Below are positions 1 to 7,767 of a stretch of DNA of 64,000 nucleotides, piece after piece. Origin of the DNA: Candidatus Poribacteria bacterium (lineage in GTDB: Bacteria > Poribacteria > WGA-4E > WGA-3G); NCBI GenBank assembly GCA_022821495.1, contig JAJEDN010000105.1:62001-126000 (forward strand), read 5' to 3'. The notes below the pieces were generated by a model. It was not told the origin of the DNA. It was given only the letters and a program-made list of their open reading frames with translations, and did no database searches. Within the stretch, counting starts at the first letter, position 1, and each line of letters begins with the position of its first letter. The translations under genes and the position numbers were made by a program.

Positions 1-442
1 AAAAATAGAGGCATCCGCTTTCGGGCGTTGCAGCGTCCACCGAAATTAAACAGGTGATATGGTAGTCGATGAACTCATAGGCAGGTGCGTCCTGATGGGC
101 AGCGTAACCACCGCCTCCGGGATATTTGTAGTTAATTTTCTCTTTGTAGAGAACTGCCTGTTCTGCCATCAACTCGGAAACAACATCTAATACCTTGCCA
201 TCTGTCACCGTGGCTCTCATATCGGTGTGATACGGCACGAAATTTTCTGAACGGGAGAGTCGTGGGCCATTTGGCGTGGATTCGTAATGATGCATCCACT
301 TGTCGGTGGTCGGTTTCCAGTCCGAGATTTCAGAGACCCATGCCTGTAGAGCGTCCACTTCTTCCGCTGAGAAAAAATTGGGAACTTTCAGGTAGCCGTT
401 GGTTTTCCAGTCTTTGTGAAGTCCCGAATTAAGGTAAGACAT
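1..442 (-). CDS. PhyH-family dioxygenase, 3' end cut by window edge
   Basis: The minus strand is open from an ATG at 442 to the window edge, giving about 147 residues of a larger protein. It begins MSYLNSGLHKDW and continues with the typical phytanoyl-CoA dioxygenase (PhyH) N-terminal pattern, 'GYLKVPNFFSAEEVDAL'. A K-I-N-Y-K-Y-P-G-G-G-G-Y stretch is followed by H-Q-D, the first two Fe(II) ligands of the HxD...H triad, and then by G-C-L. The distal histidine and the 2-oxoglutarate arginine lie beyond the edge. The family uses non-haem iron and 2-oxoglutarate to hydroxylate small molecules; the substrate here is unknown. AGGAAGAGG lies 4-5 bases before the ATG. The sequence differs from the four PhyH copies at 2.6-7.1 kb, so it is a separate subfamily. 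Confidence 0.85.
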   Translation of the reverse strand, partial: MSYLNSGLHKDWKTNGYLKVPNFFSAEEVDALQAWVSEISDWKPTTDKWMHHYESTPNGPRLSRSENFVPYHTDMRATVTDGKVLDVVSELMAEQAVLYKEKINYKYPGGGGYAAHQDAPAYEFIDYHITCLISVDAATPESGCLYF

Positions 443-477
443 AATCCTCTTCCTTGTGAATAATTCTGTTATCTGTC

Positions 478-506
478 AGTATAGCGTGTAGAAAATCTTT
501 TGTCAA
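478..506 (-). promoter_or_regulatory. sigma-70-type promoter for the edge PhyH gene
   Basis: Read on the minus strand, TTGACA (506-501), a 17-base spacer and TATACT (483-478) lie about 36 bases upstream of the start codon at 442. This is a near-consensus vegetative promoter. Confidence 0.6.
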
Positions 507-538
507 ATTTTAGCAGTTTTGGTGTGGACAATAATTAC

Positions 539-567
539 TTGTAAGAAAAGTGCATAAGCCTTATAAT
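539..567 (+). promoter_or_regulatory. sigma-70-type promoter for the Rieske gene
   Basis: TTGTAA (539-544), a 17-base spacer and TATAAT (562-567) lie about 84 bases before the start of the Rieske gene. It is back to back with the promoter of the edge PhyH gene, so the two divergent genes share this intergenic region. Confidence 0.5.
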
Positions 568-650
568 AGAAGATACAATAACTTGCGTTAGAATCGAATC
601 AAATAGCAAAATTATTTCCCATAAATCGGACCTACAACAGGAGATTGATT

Positions 651-2495
651 ATGCGTACTTCAACCCTTACTCCGCAAGAGACCGGTGTGGGTTCTATCCA
701 CGTTGAGGCGTTGCCGATAGATGAGGTGGTAGAGACTGAACTTGTCTACCATCAATTGTGTCTCGCTGATGATTTTGAGGATTTGGAAGGTAAACCGTTC
801 CATGTCAACGGCACACACCTCGCGGTTTTCAAGTTTGAGGACAAGTTCTACGCCGTGGACAACCGATGCCCACACATGGGGTATCCGATGTCGAAAGGCA
901 GTATCCGAGATGGTGTGCTTATCTGTCACTGGCATCACTGGGAATTCGACCTCAAATCGGGCGGATGCTTTTTGGCATTTGGCGATGACCTGAAAGCGTT
1001 TCCTGTCGAATTGCGAGATGACGGTTACCTATATGTCGGATTAGCGAAAGGCGAGCGGGAGGCAGCGAAGCGGCGGGTCATTGACAGCGGTAAACGCGCA
1101 CTCGAACGCGGACTCAAAGACCGTAGTACCTTCTTTATCGCGAAAGCCGTCACTGCGCTTCGGGACGCGGGCGCGACACCGAACGAGATTATTCAACAGG
1201 GACTTCACTACGGAGCGCATAAAAGTAGTGATGGATGGTCGTCGGGTGTTGCTATCCTCACCCTCGCGGCGAATCTGTGGGACGACGTTGATCCGAAAGA
1301 TCATAACCTGTTTCTCGTACACGGCTTGAGCCAGATTAGCCGTCGAACGACTGGCAGTGCGCGTCCATATCGCGCCCCGTTCCCGCAAGTGAGCGAGGAA
1401 CACGATCTTGAAACGCTCAAGCGGTGGTTCCGCTATTTTATAGATAAACGGCACTCAGGTGCCGCGGAGCGTATCTTATTGACGCTGAACGACCGGGATT
1501 ACGATAAATCGGTGCTCGCGGATTTCGTCTACACAGCAGCGACGGACTACTACTTCACTGGCGATGGACACGCCCTCGATTTCGCCAACAAGATGTTTGA
1601 GGCATTGGATTACGTCGAATGGGACGGCGCACACGAAATTTTACGTCCGATTGTCGTTGATCTGGTGAGTCGGACCCGGCATGAAGAGACCTCGCGATGG
1701 GCGGATGCGGTACCGGTGTTGGAACCGGTCTTTGAACGACTTGATAGCATCTGGGAAGAGAATCAAGCCAATGAAGCTGAACTGGATATTTCGGCGTTTA
1801 CACAGGTGCTCCTCGGTGATGAATTTGAGCCGACTGTCGCTGTGGTCGAAGAGAAACTACGTGCGGGTGTGGATCCGCGGGACATCTGTCGTGCGATGAC
1901 CTACGCTTCAGCGGTTCGCACAGCCCGTTTCCATCTGAAGAACGAAGGCGATTGGCACGATGTCGCGAATATCTACTCGTATGCACACGCGCTGTATCAC
2001 GCCTTTGCGTATGCACCGAGTCCGAGTTTGCTGCGCGGCATTTTTCACGGTGTGGTTTTCCTTGCATATTTGCGTTGGTTGAACATGCCTGCTGCCCGGA
2101 TTCCTAAGCCGGGTCAACGCATACCCGATGAAACTTACGATTCCGTTGATAAGATGTTGGCGCGACTCCAAGAATTCGCGGACTTCCAAAAGGTTTACGA
2201 GGCGGAGATTCTGGTGAATCAATATCTGGAAGAGGGTCATGATATTGATGCGTTGAAGCAGACACTTGCACACATCCTATTGCGCGAGGATGCGGAACTC
2301 CACATGTTCCAAGTGCTGGAAGTTGCGTTTCGGCATTACGATTTGTCGGAAGACAGTGAGGAGCGGCGGATGCACATGTTGGCAGCGACCCGTTACATCA
2401 CGGCACAGAAGTTGATGAAAAACATTCTGTGGTCTACCGAGAACGCGGAACGTCTTGCACGGGGTGAGTTGCTGAGTGAACGTGATGATGATTAA
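651..2495 (+). CDS. Rieske [2Fe-2S] protein with a large C-terminal helical domain
   Basis: The protein is 614 residues from the ATG at 651. An in-frame TTG lies at 645, but ACAGGAG at 637-643 is spaced better for the ATG. Residues about 30-135 form a Rieske domain: C73-x-H75 and C92-x-x-H95 supply the four cluster ligands. It resembles the small ferredoxin-type Rieske proteins that pass electrons to ring-hydroxylating or other oxygenases. The remaining 480 residues are predicted mainly helical, with no catalytic motif I recognise and no membrane segment. Recurrent histidine-containing patches (for example H-Y-G-A-H-K) might form a metal site, but that is a guess. The gene converges on the PhyH operon that ends at 2593. 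The Rieske call is firm; the rest is unassigned. Confidence 0.85.
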   Translation: MRTSTLTPQETGVGSIHVEALPIDEVVETELVYHQLCLADDFEDLEGKPFHVNGTHLAVFKFEDKFYAVDNRCPHMGYPMSKGSIRDGVLICHWHHWEFDLKSGGCFLAFGDDLKAFPVELRDDGYLYVGLAKGEREAAKRRVIDSGKRALERGLKDRSTFFIAKAVTALRDAGATPNEIIQQGLHYGAHKSSDGWSSGVAILTLAANLWDDVDPKDHNLFLVHGLSQISRRTTGSARPYRAPFPQVSEEHDLETLKRWFRYFIDKRHSGAAERILLTLNDRDYDKSVLADFVYTAATDYYFTGDGHALDFANKMFEALDYVEWDGAHEILRPIVVDLVSRTRHEETSRWADAVPVLEPVFERLDSIWEENQANEAELDISAFTQVLLGDEFEPTVAVVEEKLRAGVDPRDICRAMTYASAVRTARFHLKNEGDWHDVANIYSYAHALYHAFAYAPSPSLLRGIFHGVVFLAYLRWLNMPAARIPKPGQRIPDETYDSVDKMLARLQEFADFQKVYEAEILVNQYLEEGHDIDALKQTLAHILLREDAELHMFQVLEVAFRHYDLSEDSEERRMHMLAATRYITAQKLMKNILWSTENAERLARGELLSERDDD

Positions 2496-2592
2496 TACCC
2501 GAATTTAGTGATGCGTCGGCGCGTAATTCGTTGCGCGTCCGACCGTCCTGAAAAGGAAGATCGCGACCGGGAGATCGCTCCTACTTCGCACC

Positions 2593-3444
2593 TCAATTGG
2601 ATTCTGGAATGGGTAAAACATTACGATAGACGGGTTCCATCTTTTCTGAGTATGTATCGCCGCGCACCCATATCACAGGACGGATATTCTTCACATTTGG
2701 TACGCGTTCTGCCTTTCCACTGATATAATGTGCGACGTTGCAGCGTCGAAAACGTAGACTGTGGTTATCCGTGCTTTTATGGAGGAGTTGGTTGTTGAAC
2801 CAAACGACTGCGCCGGGGGGGACTTCAACGGCAACGCCATCTTCGTCCTTAGCATCGCGCGCTATCTTAAACTCCGCCTGTTGTGAGCCTTCAAGGTCCT
2901 CATGTTTAAGAATGCCATATTTGTGGCTACCTGGGATAACATACAAGCAACCGTTCTCTTTGTCCGCGGGATCAATAGCCGTCCACGTGCCGACCGTCAT
3001 TTCAGTTTTATACTGATGGTTAAAATACCATTTATCTTGGTGCCAAGGGAACCCTAAGCCAATTCGCGGTGATTTCCAGATATACAGATTGTTGAGACCC
3101 AATATGTTCGGACCCAGTAGGTCAACGATCGGATCGGTGAGACGCGCATCACGGACACGTGCCAGGAATTCTGGGATGTAACAACTCACATGATGGATTT
3201 TGTGCATCGCGTGGATACCCGATGCTTCAACTTTTCCATCTGTCACTAAAGCGTTTTGATTGATATTCGTTTTCGGGAAAGATCGTTTCCCCACGGCAAT
3301 ATCATCAGCGATGTGTCGTAAGATGTCGTTTTCTTCTTCCGTGAAAACGTCGTAACGGACAAAATACCCGTTTTCCTCCCACGATGCTAATTCTTCAGGT
3401 GTTATCGCAAATTGGCGTTCTGATTGTGCTGTATTTGTGTCCAT
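2593..3444 (-). CDS. phytanoyl-CoA dioxygenase (PhyH) family protein, copy 1
   Basis: This 283-residue non-haem Fe(II)/2-oxoglutarate dioxygenase has the expected jelly-roll motifs. H135-x-D137 (in G-F-P-W-H-Q-D) and H222 (L-L-H-K-S-T-D-N) are the iron triad, and R231 is placed to bind 2-oxoglutarate. G-C-L-Y-V-I-P-G-S-H is the family signature. It is the last gene of a seven-gene minus-strand operon. Its ATG overlaps the stop of copy 2 by one base (TAATG), and AGGAG inside the upstream gene sits six bases before the start, so the two are probably translationally coupled. It is clearly a tandem paralogue of copies 2-4. The substrate cannot be told from sequence; relatives act on lipids, ectoine and secondary metabolites. 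Confidence 0.93.
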   Translation of the reverse strand: MDTNTAQSERQFAITPEELASWEENGYFVRYDVFTEEENDILRHIADDIAVGKRSFPKTNINQNALVTDGKVEASGIHAMHKIHHVSCYIPEFLARVRDARLTDPIVDLLGPNILGLNNLYIWKSPRIGLGFPWHQDKWYFNHQYKTEMTVGTWTAIDPADKENGCLYVIPGSHKYGILKHEDLEGSQQAEFKIARDAKDEDGVAVEVPPGAVVWFNNQLLHKSTDNHSLRFRRCNVAHYISGKAERVPNVKNIRPVIWVRGDTYSEKMEPVYRNVLPIPESN

Positions 3445-4307
3445 TAATTCTCCTGTTCTTCTGGGATCGGCAAAGCGTCACGATAGACGGGTTCCATCTT
3501 TTCTGAGTATGTATCTCCCCGCACCCACATCACCGGTTTGATATGATTTATGTTCTTATACGGCAGACGTTCTGAATCCGCACTGATATAATGCGCAACA
3601 CTACATCTACGAAACCGTCCACTGTGGTTATCGGTACTTTTATGGAGGAGTCGGTTGTCAAAGAAAATTACGCTTCCCGGGGGCACTTCAACGGCGACCC
3701 CGTCTTCGTCCTTAGCACCGCGCGCGCTCTTAAACTCGTTCTGTTGTGAGCCTTCAAGCTCCTCATGATCAAGAACGCCTTCCTTATGGCTACCCGGGAT
3801 AACGTATAGACACCCATTATCTACATCTGATGCATCAATGGCACTCCACGTGCCGACGGTCTTGTCTGTCTTATACTGCCTGTTGAAATACCACCTATCT
3901 TGATGCCACGGAAAACCGAGACCGATCTGTGGCGGTTTCCAGATATACAGATTGTTGAGACCCAATATATTTGGACCAATTAAGTCAACAACCGGATCGG
4001 TGAGACGCGGATCGCGTGTGCGTTCAAGGAACTCAGAAGAATAATTATTTATATGGTGAATGCAGTGCATCGCATAGGTACCCGATGTTTCAGTCTTTCC
4101 GTCTCTGACCAATGCGTTTTGGTGGATATTTTTCGCACGGAAGGGTTGTTTTCCAGTGGCGATGTCATCAGCAATTTGTGCCAAAAAATCGTTTTCTTCT
4201 TTCCTAAAAACGTCGTACCGGATAAAGTATCCATTCTCCTCCCAAGAGGCACGTTCTTCAGGCATCAATCTAAACTTCCGTTCTTTGGGTGTTGTATTTG
4301 TATCCAT
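3444..4307 (-). CDS. phytanoyl-CoA dioxygenase (PhyH) family protein, copy 2
   Basis: The open frame extends up to 4406, but the start is placed at the ATG at 4307. There the protein (287 residues) begins M-D-T-N-T-T and aligns end to end with the neighbouring copies. The longer version would overlap the pectate lyase and adds a low-complexity stretch. AAGGAA lies about 11 bases upstream. The Fe(II) triad (H-Q-D, then L-L-H-K-S-T-D-N) and the 2-oxoglutarate arginine (H-S-G-R-F-R-R) are intact. The start lies seven bases after the pectate lyase stop and the gene overlaps copy 1 by one base. Function is inferred only at family level: oxygenation of an unknown small molecule. Confidence 0.92.
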   Translation of the reverse strand: MDTNTTPKERKFRLMPEERASWEENGYFIRYDVFRKEENDFLAQIADDIATGKQPFRAKNIHQNALVRDGKTETSGTYAMHCIHHINNYSSEFLERTRDPRLTDPVVDLIGPNILGLNNLYIWKPPQIGLGFPWHQDRWYFNRQYKTDKTVGTWSAIDASDVDNGCLYVIPGSHKEGVLDHEELEGSQQNEFKSARGAKDEDGVAVEVPPGSVIFFDNRLLHKSTDNHSGRFRRCSVAHYISADSERLPYKNINHIKPVMWVRGDTYSEKMEPVYRDALPIPEEQEN

Positions 4308-4314
4308 TAGTCGG

Positions 4315-5364
4315 TTATTCCTTTGGGAACTTGTGCTTTTCTCTCCACCGTGGATATTCATCTGAGAGGAGCTTGGCGGCCCAGCTGCCGTAGTAGTCGT
4401 ATCCACCGCGGCGTTCCTGACTGATCTCGGATAACGAATAGCGTACCATTGAGTCGCGGTCGAGAAAGATGGGACGGTTGCTGCCGATCTCGTAGAAACG
4501 CGCCCAGAGGGGGCCCGCGTCGGGATCCGCTACGATCCGTTTATCGTCCTGTCCCTCTGCGTCGGTGAACTCGTCAAAACGCATACCGTGGATAGCAACG
4601 CTCCTGAACCACTCGACGGCTCCTTCAACAGCGGCGATGATTTCTGGTGTGGGTTCTTCGAGTGACATCAGAAATCGGACGACACCGACGCTTTCGCCAC
4701 CAGAGAGCGACGGCGGCTCATAAGAACGTGCCCACGCGGGCTCAAGCGTTTTCTCGTCGTGCTGCGCGCACCAGGCTGTGAGTTTGCCATCCTGCTTGAT
4801 TTGCGTGTGCAGAATGCAGTCAATGCCTTTGGTTAGAGCAGCTTCAACCTTAGTGCGATCCTCCGTTTTCAGCAACCGATAGTCGGAAGATTCAGAGACA
4901 TCTCGGAGAAGTCCGAGAATGCGGGCCATAACATTGTCATTGAACGTGATGTGCCGGTGGTAACTTTTGCTGAGTGGATAGTACTGGGGCCACCCACCAT
5001 TCGGATATTGCGCTTCAAGGATATGAGAAAGACCTTTGAGAAATGCTTGTTGGTAGCGCGGCGCGTTTGTCGCACGAAACGCACGGGCAAGGAACCGTAG
5101 TTCGTCAATGGTCGCACCGTTGTCGAACGTTGCGTGCAGATCTTCGCTTTTACCATCAAACGGTTCAGATGCCGTGTCTCTAATCTTGGGCCAACCGCCG
5201 AGCGGTGTCTGCCAAGTGAGGACGTTATCGGCAATACGGCGACCTTCCTCGCTCTGGAACCATTCAATGGACTGCTTCGCGTATCGGGAAGGAACATTTG
5301 CATCGGAAGATAACAGAAAGAAAAAAAGCAAGACATAGATGGTCGTCAGTCGTAGTTTGATAAT
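4315..5364 (-). CDS. secreted pectate lyase, PL10-like
   Basis: The sequence matches the PL10 pectic acid lyase family: W-F-Q-S-E-E-G near the start, G-G-W-P-K, the repeated Y-P-N-G-G-W-P-Q-Y-Y-P motif, and I-T-F-N-D-N. Such enzymes cleave polygalacturonate by beta-elimination, usually with calcium. There is no ATG in a sensible position. AGGAG at 5374-5369 precedes an in-frame ATT at 5364. Starting there gives 349 residues beginning with a good signal peptide (positive I-K-L-R, then a hydrophobic run ending S-S-D-A). The next conventional start, TTG at 5331, lacks a Shine-Dalgarno site and removes the positive N-terminus. The gene sits inside a PhyH operon, 19 bases after PhyH copy 3. Family call is good; exact start is uncertain. 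Confidence 0.8.
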   Translation of the reverse strand: MIKLRLTTIYVLLFFFLLSSDANVPSRYAKQSIEWFQSEEGRRIADNVLTWQTPLGGWPKIRDTASEPFDGKSEDLHATFDNGATIDELRFLARAFRATNAPRYQQAFLKGLSHILEAQYPNGGWPQYYPLSKSYHRHITFNDNVMARILGLLRDVSESSDYRLLKTEDRTKVEAALTKGIDCILHTQIKQDGKLTAWCAQHDEKTLEPAWARSYEPPSLSGGESVGVVRFLMSLEEPTPEIIAAVEGAVEWFRSVAIHGMRFDEFTDAEGQDDKRIVADPDAGPLWARFYEIGSNRPIFLDRDSMVRYSLSEISQERRGGYDYYGSWAAKLLSDEYPRWREKHKFPKE

Positions 5365-5383
5365 AGTACTCCTTCGTTAGATG

Positions 5384-6241
5384 TCAATCGGATTCTAAAA
5401 TGGGAATAACGTCATGTTGAACTTCGTCTCCCATACCGGGGTAGGTTTTACCCCGAATCCACATCGGCGGTCGTTTTTTGTTTACAGCCTCTGGACGCGT
5501 CCATTCTGCTGTTGCCTTGATATAATGTGCGATGTTGGAGCGTCTGAAACGTTCACTGTGGTTATCCGTGCTTTTATGGAGGACTTGGCTATTGAACCAG
5601 ATGACCGCTCCCGCAGGGATTTCTACAGGGATACCATCTTCATCACGCGCACCTTCTGCCTGTTTAAACTCTCCTTGTTGTGAGCCTTCAAGTTCCTTAT
5701 GGTCACGCACGCCTTGCTTATGACTGCCGGGGATAACGTATAGACACCCATTTCCTTTATCTGCATCATCAATAGCCGTCCATGTCGCGACGGTTGTTCC
5801 GGTTTTATACTGATGGTTAAAATACCATTTATCTTGGTGCCATGGGAACCCTAAACCAATCTTTGGTGGCTTCCAAATGTAGAGATTGTTAAGCCCAAGG
5901 AGATCAGGACCGAGGATGTCCACAACAGGATCGGTGAGACGCGGATCGCGCGTACGATCAAGGAATTCTTGACAGTTACAACTCACATATTGGATATTGT
6001 GCATTGCGTGGACGCCTTGTGCTTCGACTTTACCGTCTCTGACTAAAGCGTTTTCAAAGATATGATAGTCTGGAAAGGTTCGTTTGCCGAGAACGATGTC
6101 ATCAGCGATTTGACGGATCACGTCGTTTTCTTCTTTTGTAAAAACGTCATAACGGACGAAGTAGCCGTTCTCCTCCCAAGCGGTTCGTTCTTCAGGTGTG
6201 AGACTAAATTTCCGTTCTTCGGTTGTTATATTTGTGTTCAC
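5384..6241 (-). CDS. phytanoyl-CoA dioxygenase (PhyH) family protein, copy 3
   Basis: This 285-residue protein begins at GTG 6241 with AGGAG five bases upstream. It has the H-Q-D iron-binding pair in G-F-P-W-H-Q-D-K-W-Y, the distal histidine in V-L-H-K-S-T-D-N, and the arginine in H-S-E-R-F-R-R. It is closest by eye to copies 1 and 4 (shared I-L-G-P-D-L-L-G-L-N with copy 4). Spacing to copy 4 upstream is 24 bases and to the pectate lyase downstream 19 bases. All cofactor residues are kept, so the copies are probably active and may differ in substrate rather than being decaying duplicates. Confidence 0.92.
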   Translation of the reverse strand: MNTNITTEERKFSLTPEERTAWEENGYFVRYDVFTKEENDVIRQIADDIVLGKRTFPDYHIFENALVRDGKVEAQGVHAMHNIQYVSCNCQEFLDRTRDPRLTDPVVDILGPDLLGLNNLYIWKPPKIGLGFPWHQDKWYFNHQYKTGTTVATWTAIDDADKGNGCLYVIPGSHKQGVRDHKELEGSQQGEFKQAEGARDEDGIPVEIPAGAVIWFNSQVLHKSTDNHSERFRRSNIAHYIKATAEWTRPEAVNKKRPPMWIRGKTYPGMGDEVQHDVIPILESD

Positions 6242-6265
6242 GCATGCTCCTATTGATGATAAATT

Positions 6266-7117
6266 CTATTCGGATTCTGTAATCGGTAAAGTGTCACGAT
6301 AGACACCCTCAGACAGCGTCGGGTATATTTTACCCCGAACCCACATAAGCGGACGCATATAATTTTTATGTGGAACGCGTTCTGCTTTCGCACTGATGTA
6401 ATGTGCTATGTTACTTCGTCGAAACCGTTCAGTGTTGTTATCGGTGCTTTTATGGAGGATTCGGTTGTCGAAAAAGATGACACTTCCCGGTGGCACTTCA
6501 ACGGCGACACCGCCTTCGTCTTTGGCACCGAGTGCCTGCCTAAACTCTTGTTGATGTGAACCTTCAAGTTCAACATGCTCAAGGATTCCATATTTATGGC
6601 TACCGGGGATAACGTATAAACACCCATTATCTACATCTGCTGGATCAATCGCAGTCCACGTGCCGACGGTGGTTTCGGTTTTAAACTGAGGTTGCGTATA
6701 CCATCTATCTTGATGCCATGGGAACCCCAAACCAATTTTTGGTGGTTTCCAAATATAGAGGCTGTTGAGACCGAGGAGATCTGGACCGAGGATGTCAACA
6801 ATAGGGTCGGTGAGACGTGGATCACGTGTGCGTGCGAGAAATTCAGCGGAATAAAGATTCATTTGGTGGATACTATGCATTGCGTGAACGCCCGATGCTT
6901 CCACTTTTCCGTCCCTGACTAAAGCGTTTTGAAAGATACGATGGTCTGGGAAGGGTATCTTTCCGAGAGCGATGTCATCAGCGACTTGCGTTAGCCGGTC
7001 GTTTTCTGCTTCGGTAAAAACGTTGTGACGGACAAAATATCCGTTTTCGTCCGACTGTTCGCGTTCGTCAGCGGTTAGTTTAAATTTTCGTTCCTCGGGT
7101 GCTGTGTGTCCGTTCAC
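6266..7117 (-). CDS. phytanoyl-CoA dioxygenase (PhyH) family protein, copy 4
   Basis: This 283-residue protein starts at GTG 7117 and carries the Fe(II) triad (W-H-Q-D-R-W-Y and I-L-H-K-S-T-D-N) with the 2-oxoglutarate arginine (N-T-E-R-F-R-R). Where the other copies have Y-F-N-H/R-Q-Y after the HxD motif, this one has Y-T-Q-P-Q-F, next to the active site, which hints at a different substrate pocket. It follows the DUF2283 gene by 20 bases and is the first dioxygenase of the operon. Upstream AGGAT is a weak Shine-Dalgarno site. Confidence 0.92.
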   Translation of the reverse strand: MNGHTAPEERKFKLTADEREQSDENGYFVRHNVFTEAENDRLTQVADDIALGKIPFPDHRIFQNALVRDGKVEASGVHAMHSIHQMNLYSAEFLARTRDPRLTDPIVDILGPDLLGLNSLYIWKPPKIGLGFPWHQDRWYTQPQFKTETTVGTWTAIDPADVDNGCLYVIPGSHKYGILEHVELEGSHQQEFRQALGAKDEGGVAVEVPPGSVIFFDNRILHKSTDNNTERFRRSNIAHYISAKAERVPHKNYMRPLMWVRGKIYPTLSEGVYRDTLPITESE

Positions 7118-7137
7118 TGATTTTATCCTAAGTGTGC

Positions 7138-7380
7138 TTACTGGTGGTTCTCTGCGTGCGCTTCCAAAGGTGGATTAGGTGCCGTATAACCTATTGGCAT
7201 ATAAGATAAATTCGGCAAATCGGTGTGTTGGTCGGCGTGCTCAATTGTCATTGAAACCGGATTTCCCGAAGCATCTACGTCAATGTAAATATTCTCACTA
7301 ATTTCCTTTGTTTCGACAACTTCACGTGTTGAAAACTCAATCAACGCTGTGTCGGTATCATGAAAATAGGTCACTTTCAT
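7138..7380 (-). CDS. DUF2283 domain protein
   Basis: This 80-residue protein opens M-K-V-T-Y-F-H-D-T-D-T-A and continues with V-V-E-T-K-E-I-S-E-N-I-Y-I-D-V-D. That is the standard DUF2283 pattern: two strand-rich repeats, common in cyanobacteria and other bacteria, with no known activity. DUF2283 genes are often paired with DUF4258 genes, and here the ATG overlaps the stop of a DUF4258 frame by one base (TAATG). The pair has been discussed as toxin-antitoxin-like, but that is not shown by this sequence. GGGAG lies eight bases before the start. Confidence 0.85.
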   Translation of the reverse strand: MKVTYFHDTDTALIEFSTREVVETKEISENIYIDVDASGNPVSMTIEHADQHTDLPNLSYMPIGYTAPNPPLEAHAENHQ

Positions 7381-7619
7381 TAGAATTCTCCCTTAAAATT
7401 CCTGTCAAAGAAAGCGTTATGGACTGTTTCTCCATCTTCAAGCAAAATGACTCTGAGAAATTTGTCCTCTTCTTCAATTTTCTTCTATCTTCTTATCCTG
7501 CCATCCGACTGGACTTCTGTATGGATGGGATTCTCAATGGTGTCTTCGATCCACTCAATCTTTATTCTGCGCCTGTCTGGTTTTTTACGTGTTTTGAGAA
7601 AGTATTCGGTTGACTTCAA
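7380..7619 (-). pseudogene. DUF4258 gene interrupted by an amber codon
   Basis: One minus-strand frame from about TTG 7619 to TAA at 7380 spells a DUF4258-type protein of 80 codons. It reads T-E-Y-F-L-K-T-R-K-K-P-D, then I-K-I-E-W-I-E-D-T-I-E-N-P, then a TAG at 7485-7487, then K-K-I-E-E-E-D-K and the family ending V-H-N-A-F-F-D-R-N-F. Relatives have tryptophan where the TAG falls, so a single TGG-to-TAG change explains it. The stop overlaps the ATG of the DUF2283 gene. The 5' end is uncertain because no clear ribosome binding site precedes the TTG. Suppression or a sequencing error remain possible. Confidence 0.7.
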
Positions 7620-7723
7620 TTTTTATAAAAATAAAAAAGATAGGGTAGAATATCTACACAGATTACGTGTAGCTGCTAATGAGGTTTTCAACTTCGCTTT
7701 TCCTATACAACTCATGGAAACGT

Positions 7724-7749
7724 CTGTAGCTGCCGTTGGGCAACTACAG
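7724..7749 (-). terminator. hairpin downstream of the DUF1326 gene
   Basis: CTGTAG-C-TGCC, a four-base loop, GGCA-A-CTACAG forms a stem of about 11 pairs with one mismatch. It lies 19 bases past the DUF1326 stop. No U-tract follows on the minus strand, so it may act by another mechanism or protect the 3' end. Confidence 0.35.
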
Positions 7750-7767
7750 ACATTAAACATTGAGAAG

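Noticed and set aside
2500..2592. GC-rich sequence with GATCGCGACCGGGAGATCGC
   Set aside because: It resembles a short dispersed repeat or convergent terminator, but the pairing is too weak to list as a feature.
3444..4406. Longer start for PhyH copy 2 at 4406
   Set aside because: It would overlap the pectate lyase by over 90 bases and add a low-complexity stretch not present in the other copies; ATG 4307 fits the family.
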